Positions 55,250 through 64,000 of a stretch of DNA of 64,000 nucleotides are shown in pieces. Source of the stretch: Gremmenia infestans (lineage: Eukaryota; Ascomycota; Leotiomycetes; Helotiales; Hamatocanthoscyphaceae); the NCBI GenBank assembly GCA_032629725.1, contig JAFEVB010000002.1, positions 3,038,001 through 3,102,000 of the forward strand. Direction: 5' to 3'. Position 1 is the first letter of the stretch. Each line of letters opens with the position of its first letter. The position numbers were made by a program, and so were the translations under genes. Under the pieces are notes generated by a model. It had not been told where the DNA came from. It saw only the letters and a program-made list of their open reading frames with translations, and made no database searches.

Positions 55250-57165
55250 TATTTCCACTTTCCGAGTTAAGCTTTACATCCCATTGACTCCAGTGGCAAG
55301 GTGCCTAGACATGTTCACTTCCAAATCAAAGTGCTACTCAAGTATCAGGAATACCTAAACTTAACGACAAAGTTCGTGATCGTAGACTTGTAGTGTTTCC
55401 ATGGAATGTGTTCTAAGTTGCTTTCTAGCCACTTCTGCATATATTTGTGATATTTTGTATGCTGTTACATTACGTTTGCAATTACTCTAGGAAGCAAAGA
55501 ATGGGGTGCGTTAGGTAATTAAAGTGATGATTTGATACTGTTGGTAACACAGGAGTGATCACTTCTACGGCATTCTGGTTGCTGTAGACTTGACTGGTAT
55601 TCGGTATTCCTAGCTAAGTCTGGTCGTTGTAACACGACGAAGTTATCACCAGTTGCTGACTAAGCTAGCGCTAAGTCACATGACTATAAAGGCTCAGTCA
55701 TATTATACACACAGATACTTAGTGATCTTCGCAAGAAAACAATGACGGATAGGGAGCTATTCTTGGTGGCGGGTTTCCAGTGACATGCGCGCTTGCTGAT
55801 GTCAGAATTTGTTGTCTTCTTAAGTATTCGTGGCCTTTTTGTGGCGCGCTTGTTGACCTCAAGACAGCAGTTGCAGAGTCAACAACCAAACACACAAAAG
55901 CATGTGCTCAAATTGGGACAGTAGTATCGCGTATAAAGTAGTTCTTTAACCCACCCCCACCTCACAGGAAAGGTCTTCAACACATCTAAAACATTGAATA
56001 ATATGTATCTCATGTAAAAAAACTATATCCCTTTCATTATAAATCTATATGAATCTATATCGCCCCAGCGGGCTCACCGATAATCTAAAACGGCGTAGTA
56101 GGAAAGCTAGAGCGGGTGATGGTGGTCTAGCATTGCTAGACGTTCCATGAATTCGTGTTTGACTCGAGGTAATTCCATATTATTAGGACCTTGTAGCATC
56201 TGCGTACGTGGGACATGGATGGCGAACGTTCTAAATACTTCATGGCCCTACCATTCGCCATATGTTGTGACTGATCTAACAAACGTACCTGTTCTCGCCG
56301 CCATTACGGCACTTCTTCCCTAGCTCTCTGGGTTTCGATGAGCAAATTAATTAAAATGGTGAGTGACCTTGTCCTGCTGGCAATTCTGGAAGATGGAACT
56401 GATTTGCAAGCTATATAGGTGCTACTTTCATGCCACAGAGTCAAAGCACTCTCGGAGAGCAGCTACTGTTCTTCCATCGGTCAATTCTCCCAGAAAAAGA
56501 GCTTATAGGGAGAAATTACCAAGAGTAAGTACATGATTTGTTACAGCTCGAGAAGGGAGACCACTCATGCAGCAAAGACCCTTTCATAATCCGGCAATCG
56601 GTTTCCCAGAGATGAACAGGTTGTTTGACTTCCCGTGGTTGATTTGGAATATTCATCAAGTCTTGGAATTGAAGCATCCATCAAAGGCACAACTATTTGC
56701 CTACAGTACGGCGTGTTTCTCCACCTGCAATTCACCATCCGAAAAGACAGATTTCCATGTTACTCACATCTTTGGAGAGACTCTAGGCCGCAATCAATTT
56801 TCGATTCATTCTTTCCCACGTCGACCTTCCTGCAGCTTCCCTCGCCCTCATATTTAAGCTCCCACCATGACCCAAAACCTTTTCATCTTCCTCAACATCA
56901 ACATCTACAAGCCCGTCCCCATCTCACCCTTCGTTCTGGCCCACAGCCTTAACAACAAATACTCCTTTGAGCATCATTTTCTTACCCCTACATTCATTAA
57001 TATCGTAATAATCGCTACTTTCTTTCCGTCGGCTTCAAAGTCTACTGGACAACACAAAAGTTCTGATTTCGCCCTGTTCATTCACTTCTACATCTCACAA
57101 ACTTGCGAAATATTTCGAATCCCGACTTCCTCTCCTTCATCGTCTTCATCTTCATCTTCATCATC
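55250..57165. other. Intergenic region
   Basis: 1.9 kb without a supported gene. The first part was upstream DNA of the small gene split by the transposon. The last 200 bases are pyrimidine-rich and contain TTCATC trimers/hexamers right before the start codon at 57166. One TACAGTA word lies at 56702. Confidence 0.5.
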
Positions 57166-59596
57166 ATGTCTCACAGACCTAATGTCTATGGGAATCCTAA
57201 TGCCTCCGGGTTGGTTAGAGCTGCTTTCGAAAGCGGCCGCGATCGAGGACATTCTGCAACACCAAAACCGATGATGCAGAACCAACCCACACAACAACCA
57301 GGGTCAATGACTAACGGCAATAATGGTCTTTCCGGGTTTGCCCCTCGGCCAAGCATGAGCCAGCAATCTCTTCGCTCTGGGCCCTCCCAAAGCTCGGCGC
57401 CCCAAAGCCAAGGGGGAGCCCCAAGCAACAGGCCAATCGGTTTCACAACCCATCCCAATACCAGCCAGAATTCGGTCCGGTCCGCTGTAGGGCCTCAGAA
57501 TGTGCAGATTCAAGGTCGTCAAGGCAGCAACCAGTCTGGACCTACGATTCACCCCAGCGCAAGCCAGCATTCTCTACGTTGGGGAGGGTCTCAAAGCCAA
57601 GGACCATCACTTAGTATCAACCCATCGCGGTTTGCTAACGACCAGAACCCTAATCAGCAACCATTCCGGTCTGTACCTTCTCAGGTGCCAGGCGGTCCCT
57701 TACACAATCGAAATGATAGTTCCAGTAGTGGCAGCTCCGGTGATTCGCTGCAAAGATTTAATGTTAGCAACTCGAATCCTGCTCTGTCGAGTTTTGGCAG
57801 ACCATCACCATCTCAACAGTCGCAGGGTCACGCGTCGATGGATCCTCCCCAGGTAAGATCCACGCCCTCGTCGCCTTACTGTACTGATCATCTAACTAGA
57901 ATACTGCCGCTTGGCTCTTGACTACATTCAATGAACGCCTGAAGTCCCTCCAAGACAAAATCCTAAAATTCAATGGATCCAAAGAGTACCAGCAAGGATT
58001 GCTAGATGAAGTTCGATCCATCGCACAGAATTTCAATAAGTATCAGCGACAACTGCAACAAAACTTTGAGAGTCTTCAGAATGAGAACGCCGAGCTGAAA
58101 CGACAAATGGAAAACGCATTTGAACGAATAAGGGAGACGGAACAGAGGCTCCAAAGAGTAGACTCTGAGCGCCAAATGGTTCTCCGGGAGAGAGATGATA
58201 TCAACCAGAAATGCGGGCTGTTGACTTTGAAGAGTCAGCGCGATGACGAGGAACTTAAGATGCAAGGCCAGATGGTGGACGGCAAACGAGCTTTATGGCT
58301 CGGAACAAACCCCGATCCCAGTCCTCGTCGAGACTCCATGATGCATCAGATGTCTCTTCCCCGGCTTGGTAATGATATTTTCAATACGCCATCAAGGAGT
58401 TCGAGGCTAGGAAGTAATTCCAATCTAGGTTCTCCACCAACTTCGAGTTCGTTCCGAACATTGTACAGTGACTCTTCCCGCACAGGGTCACCAAGTCAGC
58501 CATTACGCCATGGGAACAAATTTGTCAACGATTTGCCTCGGGGCAATTCCTCGGGGTCACATTCTTTACCCACTGGCACGGCGCGGCCAGATCTGAATCC
58601 CCGGGGATATTACGAGCCCGGACCGGGGGCAGAGTATGGAGAGGATGACCAACTTCTCAAACGGCCCGGATTTAATGCTTCACCAGCTGAGGTAAACGCA
58701 TGCATGGAACTCGTAGTTTGGGGATACAATGAACGGATTACGAGATTATTCGCCGTTGTTGAGGGATGGGTTAGGTCATACTCAACCATCCCTAATCCAG
58801 AAGCCGACCAGCGCATAGGTGGTTCAAACCAAGAGGTTTGGGATTTTGTGACGAGTTGCGTGACACCGTACAATCTTCAAGAGGCACACACACATGTCAT
58901 GTTGTTACTACGAGACCCCAACACTAGATTCTGGTTTATCATGAGAGTAATAAATCAGTATTGCGTCAACATAGTTTTCAATGTCAAGGCCTGGTACAAA
59001 TACAACCGGAGTGTTGAACAAACGTTCATCCGGATCGAAAAGGGAATGGGGACGGTAAAGGTAAAGGGAATGGAGCCGGTAAAATGCAAGTCAAAGCTGT
59101 TCATCTGCTTAGCTTTGAAGCTAACAATATCTATCTAGTGTTACTTAAAGATCGCAAGAAACTCATTGAAGAAAGGTCACAGGCTGTTAGGGATATATAT
59201 AACGCCAGCGACTACCACAACTTTCGCGAAGGCCAGATTGAGCATCACTCCCTTGAGCTCCGCAAGTTGACGGCATATTTTCTCGATACGAATGTCGATC
59301 TAAAAGAAAGTGACAAAGATCTGAAGGGGATTATACGAGCCGCTTGGGACATCTCGGCCAAGATGAACATGTCTAAAGCGGAGTTTTCAATAACTTATCC
59401 CCACACTGGTACGAAGTTCGGCGGACCAGATTTGATGATTGCAAAGGACCGTTCGACCGAGGACCCGAAAATGCTTCAACTTCAACAGACCAGGTTGAAG
59501 TTAATTATTTCTCCAGCCATCACGCTCAATGAGGATATGGGTACCTCGCTCTACGTCAAGAACATGGTCAAAGCCACTGTCCTCTTGATGAATTAA
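57166..59596 (+). CDS. Unrecognised large protein with Ser/Gln-rich N-terminus and coiled coil
   Basis: Exon 1 (57166-57852) joins in phase to an exon from 57900 (CTAACTAG acceptor). The first 230 residues are Ser, Gln, Pro and Asn-rich. Then a coiled coil of about 130 residues (FNKYQRQLQQNFESLQNENAELKRQ...) and, after a Ser-rich spacer, a helical region with conserved-looking aromatic residues (MELVVWGYNERITRLFAVVE, RDPNTRFWFIMRVINQYCVN). A last exon contains KLIEERSQAVRDIYNASDYH and ends at 59596. The joint between the last two exons is unclear: the donors near 59056-59080 are phase 0, while the nearest TAG acceptor (59140) needs another phase; an AAG acceptor near 59159 would fit. Total length about 770-780 residues. 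I recognise no family; the composition suggests a cytoskeletal or septal scaffold, but that is only a guess. Confidence 0.65.
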
Positions 59597-60903
59597 TAAA
59601 GCGGATCGTAGATAACTTCCATTTGGTCTATGCAATTATTCTAGTTCATCGTTCTGGTATCTTTGTCACGTTCAGCTTTGCTGTAAACGGCAATCACCCC
59701 GTCGCCTTTCTGCTGCCAGCTCAAATTGCCACATTGTCTTCGAAGTCTCTCTTTGGTGCTAGGACTTCGGACTGACCCTCCAACGCCACTTGGTTCTTCA
59801 GCTTGATTCGCATTCGCAATATCTGCAATCCACTCAGCATGTGGCACTTGATTGCATCAAGAGGGAGATGTTGCAAGTACGAACTCCGGGGCTTTTGAGG
59901 AGTACAAATATCTTTATGCCGGGCATGTACGCAACAATCCTCCATTCGACCACTCCCGGATGGCTCGTTGCGGAATCCGATTGCAACAGAATACTCCCCT
60001 TACTCGGTTATGTACCAATATCAATATTTCGTTACACAAAAAACATACTTTACAGCAGATTACGACACAAAACTGGGCACTCCTTATTCCTTTCCGCCTA
60101 TACTTGTTGATGAGATGGACTTGCTAGCATGCTCGTGGTACCACTTCCTGGTACTACATCGATAGCACAGTTTGGATGGCTGGATTAGAGCTACTCTGGA
60201 TTGATTTCTTTGCTCTGCCCAACTTTCGAAAGACGAAACTGCTTGTTTGCGTATTTTTAGATCGCAGCAGTAGATTTCTTCTGGTACCGGGATACTCTTA
60301 CGGTGGCGTTTTCTACATCCAGGAGACCTTTTGCAACACTTATGACGGCAGCTGGAGTTTATATAGTGCGATTTTGAGGTTAGACTGGGATAGCCGGATG
60401 ATATGACAATGGATCATGAGGCGGTTTTCTTTGCATATCACCTTAGCATTCAAAGGATTTCATGCCATAGAAGATTACCACCATTTGCAATATTTCCATG
60501 TCGTGAATGTGATGACCATCTCACCAACTCTCGCTTCTCAAAGGGGAAGCGGATGTGGGAACCTGGCTTTTAGCGCACAACTTAAAAGCTCATTACCATT
60601 TGGAGGTTTGCAGCTGCCGCGGCGGACCTCATTTGTCCAAGCGGACAATTCTCGAGGCCGCCGGAATGGAGGGGAGGATATCAAAGCGTCATTTTTCGGG
60701 AGCCTCAGTTTCTAACCTGACATCTACCTAACCGCATCTAAGGTAATACCAATGCATCTACGAGTTTATTCCGAGGGGCGGAATAATGTATTTCTTTGTT
60801 GACTGACGTCAGTACTTCACCGCGACAGGTCACAAGTATACATGCCAATTCCCCTTCATCCCATTCCACAATCTCCAATTCTTTTCCATCATACCCAAAC
60901 AAA
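59597..60903. other. Intergenic region
   Basis: No gene supported. Short open frames between 59790 and 60715 have no family traits; one (59968-60165) has a rather protein-like composition but no start context or splice partners. Confidence 0.45.
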
Positions 60904-61689
60904 ATGGCACCTGCAACTCTCTCCTTCAAATGTGCAATCGTCACTGGGGGTGGAGGCGGAATTGGCAGAGCCATGGCCGAATACCTCATCTCCATCAACA
61001 AGAAAGTAATCATCGTCGGCCGAACAGAAAAGACCCTCGCTCAGACTGCTAAAGAACTCGGGCATGACACCTCCTATTACGTTCTTGATACAGGGGAAAT
61101 ATCCTCCATCCCATCCTTTATTAAGGAAGTCATCTCAGAGCATCCAGACGTCGACTGCTTGATAAACAATGCAGGCGTGCAACGCCCTCTCGATGTCAAT
61201 GACTTTGAGCTAGAGAAAGCAGACCAAGAGATCAACATAAACATCCGTGGGCCGATGCACCTCGCCATTGGCTTCCTCCCACATTTCAAGACCAAGTCAG
61301 CCGCTACGATCATAAACGTCAGTTCCGCCCTGGGCTTCATCCCCTTTTCCATCATAAACCCCGTCTACAATGGAACAAAAGCATGGCTCCATTTCTGGAC
61401 GTTGAATCTCCGGACGCAGCTCGCAAAGGAGAATATCAAGGTGGTGGAGATTGCACCTCCTATGGTGGCGACGGACTTGCATCGCGAGAGGAGTGATCCG
61501 GATGATAATAAGAAGGAGAAAAATTCGTCGACTTTGGGGATAGAGGAGTTTATGGAGTTTGTCAAGAAGGGGTTGGAGGCAGACAAAGACACTATTGGTG
61601 CTGGGATGTCTGAAGGGATTGTTGATAGATGGAATAAGGAGTTTGGGGAGCAGTATAATAAGGCTGCAGAAGGGTATATTAAGGGTTGA
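60904..61689 (+). CDS. Short-chain dehydrogenase/reductase
   Basis: Single exon of 261 residues starting at the ATG in ACAAAATGGC; the frame is open 36 codons upstream but the Rossmann fold begins right after 60904. The cofactor motif TGGGGGIG is at residues 14-21, NNAG at 88-91, the catalytic Ser140/Ser141 in INVSSALGF, and Tyr155 and Lys159 in PVYNGTKAW. This is the classical SDR arrangement; the layout with VTGGGGGIGRAMAEYL and EIAPPMVATDLHRE resembles the DltE-like subgroup. Arg40 after the second strand (VGRTEK) suggests NADP(H). The substrate cannot be inferred. No targeting signal is seen. Confidence 0.93.
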   Translation: MAPATLSFKCAIVTGGGGGIGRAMAEYLISINKKVIIVGRTEKTLAQTAKELGHDTSYYVLDTGEISSIPSFIKEVISEHPDVDCLINNAGVQRPLDVNDFELEKADQEININIRGPMHLAIGFLPHFKTKSAATIINVSSALGFIPFSIINPVYNGTKAWLHFWTLNLRTQLAKENIKVVEIAPPMVATDLHRERSDPDDNKKEKNSSTLGIEEFMEFVKKGLEADKDTIGAGMSEGIVDRWNKEFGEQYNKAAEGYIKG

Positions 61690-61893
61690 CACGTTTGAGT
61701 GTAACGAAATTGGATATGGACATTGGAATAGACAAATACTTTGGAGTCTATAATGAATTATAGCAACCATGGCATTACTTTATAACATGGGTATATATTG
61801 CTTAAGATTTGAGATTTTGGTTTCTGCCAAGTTGTCCCCATAACTCCAAGCCATTCTACTTATACAAAGACCTGATATCAAATTCCAAAATCG

Positions 61894-62586
61894 TCACGTA
61901 TGACCCAACAGCCTCTTCTTCTCCGCCTCCCTGTGTTCCCTTTCCAACCGGTTCCACTCCTCATCACTCTCCCCCGGAAACGGCTCAAACTTAACCTTGA
62001 ACGCCGTATCCACCGGAACCTTCTGCTCCCTACTCTTCCACAAATCCTCACTACTGCCCTCCGCATACTTCTTCGCCTCAACCTTGCGATAATACCCCCT
62101 AATCGCCTCCTCCTTCTCCGGGCCACTCCACTGCCGCGTGCGCATGCAGAACCAGAACTTGCTCCAGTGCTCCGAACACGGCTGCAGGGACCCGGACCGG
62201 TAGATGTCCTGGAACTTCCCGCCGAAGGAGTTGCAGTAGAAGGCGGAGTCGAAGGCTTCGCGGCAGGACATGGTTGTTGGGAGTAGTTGTTCGGATAGCG
62301 GCGCGTTGGAGAGGGCTTGTGAAGTGGAGGAGGATGTCTGGGGGGCGGAACGCCCTATGCGCGAGTACTTTGTGCTGGAGGGTCGGGTATCGGCGGAGAG
62401 TTCTTGCAGGAAGCTGTTGAGTTCCTTGTCGGCGATTTCGTCGCTCGAGAGAGGTTTCGAAGGGATTGCTTCAGGAGCATGTTGTGGAGGTGGGGGCAGG
62501 CCATTGTCTTTTTGGTCTAGAGGGAAGGTTGGTGAGGGCGTGGTAGAGGTGGACGCGGGCGTCGGTGTAGTCCATAGCCAACCCAT
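61894..62586 (-). CDS. EMI1: EMI1-like twin CX9C mitochondrial protein
   Basis: Single exon of 230 residues from MGWLWTTPTPAST; the frame extends 26 codons upstream but those residues look like leader. The first 100 residues are Ser, Thr and Pro-rich. Residues 106-150 hold the conserved domain: MSCREAFDSAFYC and QPCSEHWSKFWFCM, two Cys pairs each spaced by nine residues, as in twin-CX9C proteins imported by the Mia40 pathway, then a Trp/Arg-rich tail (TRQWSGPEKEEAIRGYYRK). This matches the EMI1 (early meiotic induction) family. In yeast EMI1 is needed for respiration and sporulation; the biochemical role is unclear. It converges with the dehydrogenase and is divergent from YME2, with 284 bp between their starts. 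Confidence 0.88.
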   Translation of the reverse strand: MGWLWTTPTPASTSTTPSPTFPLDQKDNGLPPPPQHAPEAIPSKPLSSDEIADKELNSFLQELSADTRPSSTKYSRIGRSAPQTSSSTSQALSNAPLSEQLLPTTMSCREAFDSAFYCNSFGGKFQDIYRSGSLQPCSEHWSKFWFCMRTRQWSGPEKEEAIRGYYRKVEAKKYAEGSSEDLWKSREQKVPVDTAFKVKFEPFPGESDEEWNRLEREHREAEKKRLLGHT

Positions 62587-62870
62587 TTTGAAGTGTTGTG
62601 AGAGCAATTGATGAGGCTGAAGGATTGCTTCACAAATCCCGGTCCATAACTGAGATTGGAGCACGGATGCTCAGCCTTTCACTTCCACGTGACTAAGCCT
62701 TACCTCCGCATGACGTGTATGGCCCCATGCCATGTTCCTGGTTTCTTGAGATCTTCACGCACATCTCCCGTGAGGTGATTTCGAAAGGGTCGTCGCGTTT
62801 GGATGTTCTATGAAGATGCATAGCGTGAGCTGAACCGTAATTGCGCTCTCAAAGCCAAGTCAATACGAAA

Positions 62871-64000
62871 ATGCAAACCACGCGACGCGTCTTCTTCAAC
62901 CCAACCAGCATACCCAGCTTGAGAACGAAGAGACCGCAAAGTCGGGACTTCTACAATGCTGGGTATGTTGCTCGGGCTGGGTTGAGAAAGGACAATGGAG
63001 CTGGAGTGGGGCGGTGGAGAAGTGTGCGTAAAGAGAGTACAGAGACAGGAGAGGATTCAACAGGGCATATTACCGCTCATCCAAATGAGGGCATTCTGTT
63101 CTTTGATAGTAATGACTTGGGCGCTTTAATACGGATCTTTGCTAATTCCTCACAGACCTCTTTCCGTTGAAGCTTCACTGGATTCTTCGATTGCCTTTCC
63201 GAGGCGATAGAAGTCTATCAGATCTGCTGGTCCGCTTCAATAACCAAACTCTTGGAGCGTATGAGCCTCTAAGTATGGTCAAAAGAGCGATACCATCTTC
63301 AATTCCTCTGAAGGTTACCGAGATTCTTCCACGTTTAAAGGATGGGTACGTTTACACTAGTTCCTACCCCAGGATCTCAAGCTCATGCTCTCAGGGGTGC
63401 TTTTGTGAAGTTCTCTCATCCAGATGGAATTACTGCGAAAGAGATTGAAGGTATTTCACCAACGCTGTCTCCATGGAAAACTGGCTTGGCTAACATTGTT
63501 TAGGTCTTGTTACTGGGTATTTAAGAGAACACCCTATAAAACCTTGGTTCAACCCCTTCCGAAGGATCAAGTCCAGTCTAGTGGTTGGCAAACCTTGGCT
63601 TGAGGACCTATACCGGTTCCCAAGCCGTCGAATCAGAGTAGAATTTTGTCCAACAAGCCCAGAGAAGCAAGCGGCCGAGTTATCTCAGGAAACCCTCTAT
63701 AGTCTCTTTCGGCGATATGGGAAAATTGGAGAAATTACATCCCAATCTTCTGAGTCCAAGATTCTACCTAAGTATGCATACGTCGATTTCGCGAGGATTC
63801 GGCATGCTATCATGGCAAAGAATTGCATGCATGGTTTCACTGGTAAGAAAGTCCTAATCAATTTCCATGAAAGATCAAACTGACAACAACCATAGTCCTA
63901 GCTAAAGCTGGAGGAGGTGAAGCTGGGACTGTGATTCGTCTTGCTTTTGAGCCAACAATGAAATCCCACTGGGTCCGTGAGTGGCTTGTGAATCACCCAA
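62871..64000 (+). CDS. YME2: YME2, mitochondrial escape protein 2 (5' part)
   Basis: Exons 62871-63108, 63156-63345, 63395-63450, 63504-63842 and 63896 onward splice in phase. The window ends inside the gene, after about 310 residues of a protein that usually has about 850. The N-terminus (MQTTRRVFFNPTSIPSLRTK) is basic and suits a mitochondrial presequence. Then come NEGILFFDNLFPLKLHWILR, KRAIPSSIPLKVTEILPRLKDG, GAFVKFSHPDGITAKEIEG, KPWLEDLYRFPSRRIRVEF and an RRM-like domain (ELSQETLYSLFRRYGKIGEI, KYAYVDFARIRHAIMAKNCM). The order fits fungal YME2, an inner-membrane protein that affects mitochondrial DNA stability and escape. The RNA-binding and AAA-like parts beyond the window were not seen. 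Confidence 0.93.

Noticed and set aside
1..64000. CRISPR array, rRNA or bacterial-type operon
   Set aside because: No regularly spaced repeats with unique spacers, no rRNA-like stretch, and all genes show spliceosomal introns or eukaryotic families.

Overview
The window is nuclear DNA of a filamentous ascomycete (Pezizomycotina; perhaps Leotiomycetes, but that rank is a guess). Genes carry short introns of about 45-170 bp with GT...AG ends and CTAAC/CTGAC-like branch sites. The content is typical of such fungi: an RGG-tailed Argonaute, HET-C, a Zn2Cys6 regulator, an intracellular GH13 amylase, a fungal RNase T2 and an RBM39-type splicing factor. I rebuilt exon structures by hand from splice sites, phase and family conservation.

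Layout. 1-15 kb: a one-domain dsRNA-binding protein (2049-2450), mitochondrial ribosomal protein uS7m (3287-4460), a universal-stress-domain protein with a long disordered N-terminus (6871-9111) and a catalytically intact Argonaute (11541-14734), separated by long leaders. 15-21 kb: lineage-specific accessory DNA, with a secreted protein carrying a (Gly-Asp)n tract and a charged helix, a Gln-rich protein, and a row of three tiny Cys proteins that all begin Met-Cys, the third broken. 21-34 kb: amidase, archaemetzincin, RNase T2 with an apparent one-base frame break, a gene-poor stretch (27-30.6 kb), a secreted protein with dibasic sites and an HSL-type esterase. 34-44 kb: Zn2Cys6 regulator, amylase and a Ser/Thr-rich membrane or secreted protein. 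44-53.4 kb: BTB-like protein, HET-C and fatty acid 2-hydroxylase SCS7 divergent around a perfect 30-bp palindrome, then the RBM39-like factor. 53.4-57 kb: a 1.34-kb Tc1/mariner element with good inverted repeats and a stop-riddled transposase, inserted at a TA just after the start codon of a small Cys-rich gene. 57-64 kb: an unrecognised coiled-coil protein, a short-chain dehydrogenase, the twin-CX9C protein EMI1 and the 5' part of YME2, which runs off the end.

Functional themes: RNA silencing and RNA handling (Argonaute, dsRBD protein, RBM39, RNase T2), mitochondria (uS7m, EMI1, YME2) and self/non-self recognition (HET-C). The genes are not co-directional in operons; I see no biosynthetic cluster, CRISPR, rRNA or tRNA.
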